This document shows positions 39,801 through 48,333 of a stretch of 64,000 nucleotides of DNA, in pieces. A program made the translations under genes and the position numbers. Numbering within the stretch: the stretch's first letter is position 1; every line of letters starts with the position of its first letter. The notes under the pieces were generated by a model. It did no database searches. It was not told the DNA's origin and saw only the letters and a program-made list of their open reading frames with translations. The stretch comes from Candidatus Nitrotoga sp. CP45 (GTDB lineage Bacteria > Pseudomonadota > Gammaproteobacteria > Burkholderiales > Gallionellaceae): NCBI GenBank assembly GCA_945874105.1, contig CAMCFJ010000005.1, positions 47,460 through 111,459 on the forward strand, in the 5' to 3' direction.

Positions 39801-40057
39801 GATAGTGATCGGGTCTGCTGCAAATTGGGTAGACCAGCCATGACGATTTCGATCGGAAACGTGATGCGCTGCTCGGATTCCAGCGGCGAATACCCAGGCG
39901 CTGAAGTGTTCACTTGAACTTGAACATTAGTAATGTCGGGAACGGCATCGATCGGTAAATTCTGATAACTAAAGACACCCAACACTGCCATTCCGAGTGT
40001 CATCACCAGCACTAGCAAGCGCTGATCAATGGCAAAACGTATTATTTTTTCGAACAT
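36809..40057 (-). CDS. czcA: Heavy-metal efflux RND transporter CzcA
   Basis: The inner-membrane pump of a tripartite cation exporter, 1082 residues with 12 helices. The TM4 motif DFGIIIDGAVVIVEN, with the two Asp and Glu of the proton relay, is of the Co/Zn/Cd/Ni type (HME1) rather than the Cu/Ag type. PDITNVQVQVNT near the N-terminus and GPNQISRENGKRRV are also typical. A short direct repeat in the second porter region duplicates 19 codons (SNYLQLSDIE / SNYIQLSEVA). It lies 9 bp after czcB. Confidence 0.95.
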   Translation of the reverse strand: MFEKIIRFAIDQRLLVLVMTLGMAVLGVFSYQNLPIDAVPDITNVQVQVNTSAPGYSPLESEQRITFPIEIVMAGLPNLQQTRSLSRYGLSQVTVIFKDGTDIYFARQLVNERIQQAKGKLPAGVEPSMGPISTGLGEIFMWTVESKEGARKADGTPYTSTDLREIQDWIIKPQLRHVPGVTEINSIGGYVKEFQVAPFPDKLMAYSLTLQDLVAALERNNNNVGAGYIEKRGEQYLIRAPGQVSSIEDIGNIIVSSQQGVPIRIREVAEVGIGKELRTGAATENGHEVVLGTVYMLIGQNSRTVSRAVAKRLKEINRTLPPGVVANEVYNRTILIDKAINTVKKNLIEGALLVIAILFLFLGNIRAAIITALVIPLAMLFTFTGMVTNKVSANLMSLGALDFGIIIDGAVVIVENCIRRLTHAQTVAGRVLTQEERFHEVFTASKEARRPLLFGQLIIMVVYLPIFALSGVEGKMFHPMAFTVVAALLGAMILSVTFIPAAVTVLIGQKVSEKESRLMTLAKRGYQPMLDFAMLNKQLVLIVAIVAVILSGLLATRMGSEFVPSLNEGDIALHALRVPGTSLSQAIEMQAELERTIKQFPEVDRIFAKMGTAEIATDPMPPNVADNFVMMKPQTEWPDPSRSKIDLIHAMRQAVAKVPGNNYEFTQPIQMRFNELLSGVRSDVAVKVFGDDMDTMNQTADEISNVLAKIPGATDVKVEQTTGLPILTIKIDREKSARYGVSVGDVQDAIAIAMGGQKAGVLFQGDRRFDIVVRLPEKLRSDMEALKRLPIRLPDNQANDRFRSNYLQLSDIEHFGAVGRPPSNYIQLSEVAVIEVVPGPNQISRENGKRRVVVTTNVRERDIGSFVTEAEQAIQQKVPIPIGYWTTWGGTFEQMQSAAKRLQIVVPVALLLVFMLLFVMFNNVKDGLLVFTGVPFALTGGILALWLRDIPLSISAGVGFIALSGVAVLNGLVMISYIRSLRDEGMHLDEAIQEGALARLRPVLMTALVASLGFVPMAIAIGTGAEVQRPLATVVIGGILSSTALTLLVLPILYHLAHRKESVRLRHAHDEPFRPHDFKSTS
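37569..37648 (-). repeat. Internal 57 bp duplication in czcA
   Basis: Two 23 bp near-identical stretches, at 37569-37591 and 37626-37648, differing at two bases, lie 57 bp (19 codons) apart in frame within czcA. They encode SNYLQLSDI and SNYIQLSEV. Confidence 0.75.
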
Positions 40058-40066
40058 GAGGATCCC

Positions 40067-41581
40067 CTAGTGGTCATGGGTTGCGCCGGCTTTGCCCAGG
40101 TCAGCCTTGATCAGGAAGCTGTTCTTCGCGGCGTACAGCTCGCCTGCACTCATCCCCTTCACCACTTCAATAAACTTGCTGTCGCTACGTCCCAGTTCCA
40201 GTGGGCGCGCTTCGAAGAAGGAACCATAGCGGACGAAGACAGCCGTCCAGTCGCGCACGGTCTGGATGGCATCAGCAGAGACAGCCACTGGTACCTCGAT
40301 CTCGTCAGCCACCAGTTCGATGTTGACTGACATGCCGGGTCGCCAGATGCCTTTGGGGTTGGGCAGAATGATGTGTGCTTCCGCTGTGCGAGTCTGCTCG
40401 CCCAGCAAAGCGCCAAGATGCTCCACGCTGCCACTGCTCTGGAATTCAAAAGAGGTTGATTTGACGGTAGCCTTCTGCCCGATTTTTACGGTATTCAGAT
40501 CTTTGGCGTAGATGGTCAATACTGCCCAGACTGTGGATAAATCGGCTACGACAAAGATGTTGGCATCTTCCTTGAGTACCTGGCCGACCGATATTTGCTT
40601 CTGCATCACGATGCCATCGATAGGCGCGCGAATTTCATAGCGTGTGAGATTGCTGGCCGTCAAAGAACCGCCGAGCGAAGCCAGTTTCTGTTTTACCTTT
40701 TGGGTGATAATTTCGGCTTCCTGCATAACGTTGCGTGCTTGCAGGTAGTCTTGTTCGGCGGAAATTTTTTCTTCCCACAACTTTTTTTCGCGCTCGAAGA
40801 TGGTGCTCGCCAAGCTCAACCGTTTTTGCGCCGCCAGCAGTTCGCTTCGCAGGTCGGCCAGCGCCTGGCTTGAAATCACTGCCAGGATATGGCCTTTGCG
40901 CACTTGGTCACCGGCATTCGCGCCCACCGATTCAACCACTCCGGCTAGTCGCGGCACGACATACACTACCCGGTCTTCGTTGAAACTGATGTGACCAATG
41001 AGTTGCAGCGTGCTCTTGATGCGCGCTGGTCCAGAGGTCAGCATTTCGATACCGCCTTGCTCGACCTGTTGATCGGTCATGCTCACGCGTGCTTCGATCT
41101 GCTGATAGGAAAACGAGTAAGGCTTATCGCCGAATTGCGCGTCGACCGTTACTTTGAAAGAGTGCGGTTCCTCTACTACTGCATTGCCTTTGAGATAATC
41201 ATTTTCTTTTATGAAAGTGATTTTTTGAGGCTTGCGGCCGAGCCGTTCGAGGGTGATTGTGACCTTGCTGGTGGCAGGATCGAGCGGTTTGCCGTTCTTG
41301 TAGGGATAGACGCGAAACTCAGGTTTCACGCCCTCCTCGAAGATCGTTATTTCAACCCCATAACCGTTTTGTGTGAATAGCTTTCCGCCGTGTTGGCCTG
41401 TCTGCGGTTCAGCTTCTGAGTGGCTGTCGTGCGAGTGGTTGGCGTGCCCGCTTCCATCCCCCTCGTGCGGCAGCTGCTTCGTACCTCCTTGGCTGATGAG
41501 AATCAGTATGGCGAGTACGATGCCGATCGCCAGAACAATGGCAATGTAAATAGTTTGCTTCTTGTTCAGATTGAATTTCAT
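40067..41581 (-). CDS. czcB: Heavy-metal efflux periplasmic adaptor CzcB
   Basis: The membrane-fusion subunit, 504 residues. It has one N-terminal membrane anchor (about 9-32), a His-rich stretch (GHANHSHDSHSEAE), the CzcB-type N-terminal beta domain (GHGVEITIFEEG-like), then barrel-sandwich and helical hairpin domains (RLAGVVESVGANAGDQVRKG ... IRAPIDGIVMQKQISVGQ) and the C-terminal membrane-proximal domain. ATG 41581 has an AGGGGAA ribosome site; longer readings extend into czcC. The His stretch is a plausible metal contact. The C-terminus ends ATHDH. Confidence 0.94.
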   Translation of the reverse strand: MKFNLNKKQTIYIAIVLAIGIVLAILILISQGGTKQLPHEGDGSGHANHSHDSHSEAEPQTGQHGGKLFTQNGYGVEITIFEEGVKPEFRVYPYKNGKPLDPATSKVTITLERLGRKPQKITFIKENDYLKGNAVVEEPHSFKVTVDAQFGDKPYSFSYQQIEARVSMTDQQVEQGGIEMLTSGPARIKSTLQLIGHISFNEDRVVYVVPRLAGVVESVGANAGDQVRKGHILAVISSQALADLRSELLAAQKRLSLASTIFEREKKLWEEKISAEQDYLQARNVMQEAEIITQKVKQKLASLGGSLTASNLTRYEIRAPIDGIVMQKQISVGQVLKEDANIFVVADLSTVWAVLTIYAKDLNTVKIGQKATVKSTSFEFQSSGSVEHLGALLGEQTRTAEAHIILPNPKGIWRPGMSVNIELVADEIEVPVAVSADAIQTVRDWTAVFVRYGSFFEARPLELGRSDSKFIEVVKGMSAGELYAAKNSFLIKADLGKAGATHDH

Positions 41582-41624
41582 GTCGATTCCCCTATGACGT
41601 TGTGGCGACTGGCTTCCACGGTTA

Positions 41625-42908
41625 TCAGAGCGTTGAATTATCGGGCGCTTCGCCAAGAACGCGTTCGATTTCGGCAGCAGATCGATGCGCCTCTGCCAAG
41701 GCGCGCAGGTATTGAGATTTGGCCTGAAACAGCGTGCGCTGAGCGTCGAGCACTTCAAGGAAGCTGAACTTACCCATAAGGAAACCTTTGGATGCGGCAT
41801 CGTAGGCACTTTGCGCACCCGGGAGAATCTCTCGCTGTAAAATTTCAATTTCTTGACGGGCAACATCAAGTCGTTCGAGCGCCTGAGCGATCTCATTATT
41901 GAGACGAATCTCAGTTCCAGACAGTTCGTCCCGTGCCTTGTCGGTGCGGCGCAACGCCTCTAAAATATTTCCTTGGTTGCGATTGAAGATCGGGATCGGC
42001 AATGACACGCCAAGAAGGGCCTGGTTGATGTCTACGTTACGTCTGCCACCCAAACTAAGTGTCACGTCTGGAATGCGAAGACTGCGTTCTACTTCTACCA
42101 GTGCCTGGCGGCGGTTCACTTCAAGCTGTGCGCGAGCCAACCCGGGTGAATTTGCCAAGCGGGCCGTCAGATCCTTCAGCGCGGGTAGCGCGGGTAGCGC
42201 TTCAACCTTACCCTCAGCCCGCTCGAAACGAGGCGTTGCATTTCCCCATATAGCCGTGAGGCGTTGGCGTGCCATTTTTAGATTGGTGGCCGCTTGACTT
42301 AGTTCGACCCGTACGCTCGCTTCGGCAACACGCGCCTTGGTCTCTTCGACGGGAGAAACCTTGCCAGCCGTTACCCTTCTTGAGGCAGCAGTGGTTGCGC
42401 GTTGCGAGAGTTCGACCAACCCTTGTGTTAGAAGCAAACGTTCTTGTGCCACAAGTACATCAAAAAAAGCCACCATGACGGCTGCACGAATTTCTGCACG
42501 CACGGTATTCAATTCTGCCGAGACTACATCCCGGCGACGCTCGGCGGCGGCAATGCGCGCGGGGCGCTTGCCGCCAAGTTCTAAAGGTTGGTTGACGTAT
42601 ATTGCAGTGAGACGATTCGCGGGTCGTGGATCTTCGATTAATGCTTCAACTCTTGGGTTTGGCCGTAGGCCAGCTTGAAGGATCGATCCGTCGACAGCTT
42701 CGAGTTCCCGTCTGGCGGTAGATAGGGCTGCATTGGCACCATAAGCCAATTCGAGAGCGGCTTTTAGCGTAAGAGGAGCCGCTGGTTCGGTAACGTGAAG
42801 TGCGTTACCTTCGGCAGCCTCATAATTGCTGAGGGTTGCCGCCTCAAGCGATAAAGAGGGATTGAAAATTAGCGCTGCCAACACAAGCGACAAAAGAAAT
42901 GTTTTCAT
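41625..42908 (-). CDS. czcC: Heavy-metal efflux outer-membrane channel CzcC
   Basis: The TolC-like outer-membrane factor, 427 residues. Signal peptide to about LSLEAA, then two repeats of the OEP domain with LTLKAALELAYGANAALSTARREL, NQPLELGGKRPARIAAAERRRD and the second-half SLPIPIFNRNQGNI. ATG 42908 follows CAGGAGAA; an in-frame start at 42953 lacks such a site. It is the first gene of czcCBA and lies 43 bp before czcB. Confidence 0.93.
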   Translation of the reverse strand: MKTFLLSLVLAALIFNPSLSLEAATLSNYEAAEGNALHVTEPAAPLTLKAALELAYGANAALSTARRELEAVDGSILQAGLRPNPRVEALIEDPRPANRLTAIYVNQPLELGGKRPARIAAAERRRDVVSAELNTVRAEIRAAVMVAFFDVLVAQERLLLTQGLVELSQRATTAASRRVTAGKVSPVEETKARVAEASVRVELSQAATNLKMARQRLTAIWGNATPRFERAEGKVEALPALPALKDLTARLANSPGLARAQLEVNRRQALVEVERSLRIPDVTLSLGGRRNVDINQALLGVSLPIPIFNRNQGNILEALRRTDKARDELSGTEIRLNNEIAQALERLDVARQEIEILQREILPGAQSAYDAASKGFLMGKFSFLEVLDAQRTLFQAKSQYLRALAEAHRSAAEIERVLGEAPDNSTL

Positions 42909-43243
42909 CCAATTCTCCTGGTGAAATAGGAAAGAAATTCGGCGAGACATCAAAACAGGTTAAATGTAAAAATTAATGTTCCGTCGATTCAACCTGAGCA
43001 TTTCATAATGGGTGAGTGTCCCCTTACGCTTAATATTTGTTAAGCAATTTTTGTTCCGTCGGATGCATGAATCATTACATCATTCCTTCACATTATTGCC
43101 TATCAAACCAGCAAGCTTCGCAGGGATAAGTGGTTCAGCGAGTTTTTCTCCATGCGAATCCTGCGAGTAAAACCTCGCATGACTCGTAAAAACTCTGCGT
43201 GCCACTATGCAACCATATGAAACACTAAGGTTTAATATGTTGC
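42909..43243 (-). other. Region upstream of czcC
   Basis: About 335 bp without a gene. It has two direct repeats of TGTTCCGTCG at 42977-42986 and 43052-43061, 75 bp apart, which could be regulator contacts. I see no convincing sigma-70 promoter or MerR-type operator. Confidence 0.35.
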
Positions 43244-43639
43244 TTACCTGATAAAAAACGGAGGTGCTTGAGCTGGGGGGTGGCAATATGAAAAACGAAA
43301 AGAAGTTCGTTTTGTTTGGCTGATAATGGCCAGAGGGTTTGCATTGAATAAAGAAGCCGACAGTTTAGTATCTGACGATCCATGATGATCTGTCAAAAAC
43401 AGGATGTAATCATTTTTGTATCCTTGCGCCATGCCAACGGTCGGCAATCCCGCTTTGACGTCGTTCAACTCTGGTTTGGCAGTTACAGCGCCATCATGAT
43501 CAAGTATGTCGCCATTGAGGTGGAAATGTATGCTGCCGGAATGGATGTCGTCGCTGACATGGGCATGCACCAACGGCGCGATGCATTGCAGCATCGACAG
43601 TAGCGCGACCAAGCTTAAATTTTTCCACTTTCTCATCAT
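43244..43639 (-). CDS. Small exported His-rich protein next to czcCBA
   Basis: A 131-residue protein. Signal peptide with MRKWKNLSLVALLSMLQCIAP...VHA, then a short His-rich mature start (HVSDDIHSGSIHFHLNGDILDHDGA), a hydrophobic middle and a Pro-rich end (CHPPAQAPPFFIR). This layout is like the small exported proteins (CzcI-like) often found just before czcCBA. The role is probably metal sensing or binding (inference). ATG 43639 or the adjacent 43636 is the likely start; an in-frame TTG at 43663 lies further upstream. Confidence 0.7.
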   Translation of the reverse strand: MMRKWKNLSLVALLSMLQCIAPLVHAHVSDDIHSGSIHFHLNGDILDHDGAVTAKPELNDVKAGLPTVGMAQGYKNDYILFLTDHHGSSDTKLSASLFNANPLAIISQTKRTSFRFSYCHPPAQAPPFFIR

Positions 43640-43858
43640 TACGATCAATTTTGAATAGGTCAAACAGCTGTCTCTAATGCAATTTCGTTGTTCCGAGCCG
43701 TCATAATAGGCCGAGAAGCATAAAAATAGAATAGCTAATTTGCTTATTCGTGGTTGATGAAAATTTGTCAGCTGCTCTCAGCTTTGTATTATCAGCCCGA
43801 ATGCAGCCAAGCATACCGCCAAGCGGATGCCCGCAAATTCGATTTTTTGAGTAATCCG

Positions 43859-44725
43859 TCATTCACTTTGCAGCGTGTCGCCTGGGGTAAATGTCCAGGT
43901 GCGTGTGATAGTAAGAATGTCAGTATCTTTGCGGATGTCTGGCGGAAGCGGGGAGAAAGGTCCGGCCAGTTTTACGATACGTCGAGCCGCAGCATCCAGG
44001 ATAGGTTGATGGGATGAGCGGCTTACTTCTATTTTTTCCACGCTGCCGTCTGCACGGATAGAGACGCTGAGTTGCAGTTTGCCATAAATATTTTTCTGTC
44101 GCGCAGCTTGGGGATAGTTCAAGTTGCCTATGCGTTCTACTTTGATGCGCCAGTCTTCAATATATTGTGCGAAGCGATATTCCTGAGTGCGCGCACCAAT
44201 AAACTTCCGCCGTGGCATTTTTTGATACGCGTCAAAATCCTTGCTTATCTGTGCTTCCAGGCGTGCGATCTCGAGGCTGCGTTGCACCATGTCTTTGTTA
44301 TTTTTGCTGTCACTGGATTTTTGAAGTTGTTCTTGTCCCTGTGCTTTTTGCTGCGGTATGCTGTGAGTGCTGATGGCTGCCTGCGCCAGCAGAAGTTTGA
44401 CGCCTTGCTCGAGCTGCTGCACGCGCTGCGTGGATTGTTCAGGCGTGAATTGTTTGTCGTCGCTCAAGGAGGGCATCGGGCTTTTTGCGCGACGATCTTC
44501 CGGTGTATTACCACCACCGTCGAGGTTATTTTGCGCCAAGGCATCGGCCTTGACAGGGCGCGATTTTGATTTGCTGTTCACAAGAACCACTTGCAGCGGC
44601 TGCATAAAATCGATATTTTTGCGAGGGTCGGGCAGGGCGAAACCGATGCCAAACAGCATAAAAGCATGCAGCACTAGCGAGAATGCCAGGGCAATGGCGA
44701 TTGGCTGTTTGAGCAGGACTAGCAA
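43859..44725 (-). CDS. TonB family protein
   Basis: A 288-residue energy-transducer-like protein: one N-terminal helix (about 9-30), a charged/Gln-rich periplasmic spacer with a helical segment (LEIARLEAQISKDFDAYQKMPRRKF), and a C-terminal TonB domain (NLNYPQAARQKNIYGKLQLSVSIRADGSVEKIEVSRSSHQPILDAAARRIVKLAGPFSPLP). The start is TTG 44725, inside the last codons of the upstream RNase gene; a perfect GGAGG lies 7 bases before it. No exbB/exbD or TonB receptor gene is nearby, so its partner is unclear. Confidence 0.87.
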   Translation of the reverse strand: MLVLLKQPIAIALAFSLVLHAFMLFGIGFALPDPRKNIDFMQPLQVVLVNSKSKSRPVKADALAQNNLDGGGNTPEDRRAKSPMPSLSDDKQFTPEQSTQRVQQLEQGVKLLLAQAAISTHSIPQQKAQGQEQLQKSSDSKNNKDMVQRSLEIARLEAQISKDFDAYQKMPRRKFIGARTQEYRFAQYIEDWRIKVERIGNLNYPQAARQKNIYGKLQLSVSIRADGSVEKIEVSRSSHQPILDAAARRIVKLAGPFSPLPPDIRKDTDILTITRTWTFTPGDTLQSE

Positions 44726-46578
44726 ACGGTGGCCTCCTCCTCTACCGTGGAGATAAAGCGGGCACTGAAATTCAGGTCGAGCAGGTCAATGTCGCCTATT
44801 TCCAGGATGACACGCGTATTAGGCGGCAATTCCGGTAGTGATGGGATACGGCTTGTCAGCGGAATGTGCATGAGCTTTACCAGATTTTCGCGTAACACCA
44901 GCGCTTCGGCCTGCTGAATGTTTTCCTGCAGCAGCCAGCGTAAACACCAGTAGCGTTCCATATTGCGTTGGAATTCGTTGTAAAGTACATAGGCAGCGTC
45001 GAAGTCGCGGATAACGGCGAACAGTGTTGTGTCGTTTTTGGCGTAGGTGGGCGGCTCTTCGCGCAACAGGCTGATAATCTGGCGTTGGTTGACAAAGTCT
45101 ATGTAGCGGCGCAGCGGCGAGCTTGACCACATATACTGTGCCACGCCCAACCCCTGGTGCGGTGCCGGCACAGTGCTCATCTTCACCTTGCCGTTGCTTT
45201 GCGTGCGGTAGATGCCCGCTACGTCGTGCGTCGCTAGCAACTTGCCCCATTCCGAGTTAACGAAAATCATCAGCTCTGCCACCACCTTGTCGATGGGTGA
45301 GCCACGCTGCCGACTGCTGATGCTGACGCGATCGTTTTCCACGTGAAAATTGTAATCCACCTGCTGGATATTATTGTCGGCAGATTTGCCACGCGTTGCT
45401 TCCAGCTTTTGCGCCAAATTCCATAATAGCGTGAGCTCCGAAGCAAAGAGAAAATCCTGCTTGCCGGCAGCCAACGTGTCTTCGTTGAATAGCGGTTCCA
45501 GCGTGTCATGGCGCAGGTTGGCGGCGATATGGATGCGCTCGATGCGACTTTCCGTGCCGAGCACGGCCAGGGTGTCAGCATCCACTTCGAGATACATGGA
45601 GAGCGACGGGCAAACCTTGTCGGCACATAGAGTAAATGCCTGCACCACGCTGTCTGGCAGCATGGTGATCTTGTCTCCAGGCATATAAACCGTGGACATG
45701 CGCTGCATTGCGATGTCATCACCCGGCGAACCAGGCTCTATGCCCAGCGAAGGGGCGGCAATGTGCACACCGATACGCCAGTTACCGTTGGCAAGTGCCC
45801 TGACCGAAAAGGCATCGTCGATTTCTGTGGTGGTCGCATCATCTATGCTGAATGCGGTATCCACTGCCAGTGGCAGGTCGGACCAGGCAGCCAAATCGAT
45901 CTCAGCGAAACCGGTTCCATGCGGGAAATTTTCAAACAAAAAGCGCTGCAAATGATAAGCCTGCGTGGAAGGAACTGCTCCGCAGCGTTGCAACAAGTGC
46001 GCGGCCGACAAGTGCGTAGCGGTGCAGGCGGCCTCCAGCGCTTTCACCTCAATGGTATTGCGATCCGGTTTGTATAGCAGATGCGGCAACTTGTCGGTGA
46101 ACTCCGGCGGCAAGGCGAAAGCGACCAGCTCGCTGGTGTAACGCGCTTGCAAGGCGGCTTGCAGACGTTTTTTTTCGGCGCTGGCTAGTGCAGATTTGAG
46201 GGCATCAGGTGGAGCGGCCTTGTAGTGCCCTTTGCCCTTTTTGTAAAAGTGCATAGGCGAGGAATGCAGGCGGATCAAGGTGCCCGCTGCCTCGATCGGA
46301 TTGGGCGCGTGGCCAAAATATTCGCTGGCCAGCTCATTAAAGCCGAAATCATCCGGCGGGCTGCATTCCCACAGAAATTCCACATCTATGTCTGCTGCGA
46401 TGCTTTCCGCCTGCGTCATCAATTCAAGCAGCCCCGGCTGGGTAAAGCGTAACAGCACGTTGCTTGCCTTGATCTTGCTGCGCTTGCCATGAGTGCTTTC
46501 CACTTGCAGTGAGGTTATGCTGTCAGTGAGTATCGAGCCGACCTTGAAAGCGCCGTCTTCTTCGTAAAAAATGTTCAT
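44719..46578 (-). CDS. RNB-domain ribonuclease (RNase II family)
   Basis: A 619-residue 3'-5' exoribonuclease. The RNB catalytic core shows AFSIDDATTTEIDDAFSV (metal-binding Asp residues), GVHIAAPS, MSTVYMPGDKITMLP and YMWSSSPLRRYIDFVNQRQI. The N-terminal part is shorter and divergent from E. coli RNase II, as is usual for the betaproteobacterial form. The message probably continues into the TonB gene, whose start overlaps the stop and whose ribosome site is in the last RNB codons. Confidence 0.9.
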   Translation of the reverse strand: MNIFYEEDGAFKVGSILTDSITSLQVESTHGKRSKIKASNVLLRFTQPGLLELMTQAESIAADIDVEFLWECSPPDDFGFNELASEYFGHAPNPIEAAGTLIRLHSSPMHFYKKGKGHYKAAPPDALKSALASAEKKRLQAALQARYTSELVAFALPPEFTDKLPHLLYKPDRNTIEVKALEAACTATHLSAAHLLQRCGAVPSTQAYHLQRFLFENFPHGTGFAEIDLAAWSDLPLAVDTAFSIDDATTTEIDDAFSVRALANGNWRIGVHIAAPSLGIEPGSPGDDIAMQRMSTVYMPGDKITMLPDSVVQAFTLCADKVCPSLSMYLEVDADTLAVLGTESRIERIHIAANLRHDTLEPLFNEDTLAAGKQDFLFASELTLLWNLAQKLEATRGKSADNNIQQVDYNFHVENDRVSISSRQRGSPIDKVVAELMIFVNSEWGKLLATHDVAGIYRTQSNGKVKMSTVPAPHQGLGVAQYMWSSSPLRRYIDFVNQRQIISLLREEPPTYAKNDTTLFAVIRDFDAAYVLYNEFQRNMERYWCLRWLLQENIQQAEALVLRENLVKLMHIPLTSRIPSLPELPPNTRVILEIGDIDLLDLNFSARFISTVEEEATVC

Positions 46579-46957
46579 AGGGAGTGTGGCGAAAAAAGTG
46601 GCGCAATTATACCCCAGCGCTGATCATGGCTTGGAATTTCACTTCAGTTTCGAATGTCAATTGAGCTTCGACCTACCAAAGCCAACAAATGAAGATATAG
46701 AGCCACTCTGAATGGCAAAGAGAATTGCGTCCATTAAAAATAGCCTGTTGAATTGGTTTTATGCCATGAACGTGATTGCAATTATTTTTGAATATGTGCG
46801 ATAGCGCACAGACTTTGCATTATCTTGCTGTTATTTTTCGCCTCAGAGTCAGCTAAGTTATTAAGAATAGTTAGGCTCGGTTTAAGTGTGTAGAAGCGCA
46901 GTATGCTTCGCCTCTACTAAACTATCTATGTACTAACTTAACATTGAGGAGATTATC
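46579..46957 (+). other. Control region of the EF-hand protein gene
   Basis: About 380 bp. It holds an inverted repeat TGTGCG-N4-CGCACA (46795-46810), then a leader from about 46872 (TAGGCTCGG ... GTAGAAGC-N5-ATGC at 46890-46906) that also occurs before the gene at 47847. No coding ORF is evident. Confidence 0.5.
46795..46810. promoter_or_regulatory. TGTGCG-N4-CGCACA inverted repeat, possible operator
   Basis: TGTGCGATAGCGCACA has the same arms and spacing as the palindromes at 35966 and 36612, with a different central four bases. It lies 148 bp upstream of the EF-hand gene. Confidence 0.45.
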
Positions 46958-47410
46958 ATGAAAAAAACTATTATTGGTCTGGCAATTTTATCCGGTCTGA
47001 CATTTGGCGTTACATCGGCGTATGCGGTACAGGATCCTGCCGGGTGGCAAAGAGAAGGGCAAAAAATGATAGAAATGAAGCATGACAAGAGCCACGACGA
47101 TTTGTCGAATTCAGTGACTAATAAAGAGTACAAGGCTTATTTTGACAAGAAATTCAAGAGGTTAAATAAAGATCCAAAAGGCAGAGTCTCACATGAACAA
47201 GTATTATTTATCGACTTCGTTTTAGCAGATACCAATAAGGATGGTGTACTGAACTCAGTTGAAGCGGAACAAGTTCCGCTGATAAAAGATCATTTCGATG
47301 CAATTGATGGCAGTATCGATAGCAAGAAGGATGACAGAGTAACAGGAGATGAATTAAGAGAATTCATGGCCACTTGGAGGAAAAATCATGAAGGAAAGAT
47401 GTTGCATTAA
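46958..47410 (+). CDS. Secreted EF-hand protein
   Basis: A 150-residue exported protein. Signal peptide MKKTIIGLAILSGLTFG...AYA (about 23 residues). The mature part is charged and helical, with one canonical calcium-binding EF loop DTNKDGVLNSVE and a second degenerate loop near DGSIDSKKDDRVTGDE. It is a likely periplasmic calcium-binding protein. GAGGAG precedes the ATG. The leader and terminator resemble those of the next gene, although the mature proteins do not. Confidence 0.82.
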   Translation: MKKTIIGLAILSGLTFGVTSAYAVQDPAGWQREGQKMIEMKHDKSHDDLSNSVTNKEYKAYFDKKFKRLNKDPKGRVSHEQVLFIDFVLADTNKDGVLNSVEAEQVPLIKDHFDAIDGSIDSKKDDRVTGDELREFMATWRKNHEGKMLH

Positions 47411-47440
47411 GCTGGCTAGATTTTTCTTAGGTAACATTTA

Positions 47441-47475
47441 ACGACAACGCGACTTTAAAGTCGCGTTGTCGTTTC
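47441..47475 (+). terminator. Terminator of the EF-hand gene
   Basis: A perfect 16 bp palindromic stem from ACGACAACGCGACTTT to its complement (47441-47472), followed by TTCT. The terminator at 48334 has the same outer stem and a different inner stem. Confidence 0.75.
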
Positions 47476-47691
47476 TGTATGCAGTGGATTGCAGTACCGA
47501 GTTCAGGAAACCTTATGATATTTTTATTACAATAATATTAATGAACTGATGTACCCCATAGCAGTTTGCTATAACCACCTGTATTGCGAATGACGATGGG
47601 AATTAGTCTGAATCAGGTTTGGGTATAAAAATCGAGGCAACCTAAAAAAATAGGGATTCAAACTTTTTTTGCCTCGGTGATCTCAAAGTCC

Positions 47692-47721
47692 TTGACACAT
47701 TCCGAAGCTGACCCGTAGTAT
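47692..47721 (+). promoter_or_regulatory. Sigma-70-like promoter for the secreted protein gene at 47847
   Basis: TTGACA at 47692-47697 and TAGTAT at 47716-47721 with an 18-base spacer, giving a leader of roughly 120 bases. Confidence 0.5.
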
Positions 47722-47846
47722 GCATGTCTGAGTCTGCCAAATTTGGAGTTTATGGGTAGGCTCCGTAAAAGCCTTTGGCGTAGAAGCTTGGCATGCCTAG
47801 ACTCTATTCAACTAATCTCGCAAGTTTTATATATAAGGAGCTTCTC

Positions 47847-48314
47847 ATGAAAAAAAATGTTATCAGTCTCGCTATAGCTTCCTGTTTTGTATTTGGCGCG
47901 TCGTTAGCGCAAGCGCAAGCAATTTCTGCGCCTAAGCCGGCATTTGAAGCAGATAAAGCGACTCCGTTTACAGGGAAAGGTCTGAACACCCCTTGGAACT
48001 GCTGCAAACAGTATGTTGGTTTCACTGATCCACGTGATCAGCCTGGACAAATGAATGCAGCTGGAGCGAAAATAAACCATTCGCAAGCTCGGAATTTTAC
48101 AATTGATCCTGGTGGCAAAAAAAGTGATGGAAACCGTATGCCAGAATTCAGGCGTGCAGATTCAGTGTCTGCAAATAATGAGCCCACCAACAGCAAAGCA
48201 TATGGTGCTGGAAAAGATGCAGCAACCACAGGTAATCCGCAGGGAAGTGGTGATACATTAGGTAATAACCATTTCACAGCAAGTTCAGGTCACAAGCAGT
48301 GGATCAATCATTAA
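47847..48314 (+). CDS. Secreted protein of unknown function
   Basis: A 155-residue exported protein. Signal peptide MKKNVISLAIASCFVFGA...AQA, close to that of the proteins at 35490 and 36130. The mature part is polar, Gly/Asn/Lys-rich, with an adjacent pair of cysteines (WNCCKQY), FTDPRDQPGQMNAAG and a His-containing end. No domain is recognised. The start at 47847 follows AAGGAGC; the frame extends upstream but lacks a signal peptide there. It is followed by a terminator at 48334. Confidence 0.75.
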   Translation: MKKNVISLAIASCFVFGASLAQAQAISAPKPAFEADKATPFTGKGLNTPWNCCKQYVGFTDPRDQPGQMNAAGAKINHSQARNFTIDPGGKKSDGNRMPEFRRADSVSANNEPTNSKAYGAGKDAATTGNPQGSGDTLGNNHFTASSGHKQWINH

Positions 48315-48333
48315 TAGTGCATTACTATTAATA

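Larger units (their letters stand above)
47411..47846 (+). other. Region between the two secreted-protein genes
   Basis: About 435 bp with the terminator of the EF-hand gene (47441), a sigma-70-like promoter (47692-47721) and a leader for the gene at 47847. I see no gene in it. Confidence 0.5.
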
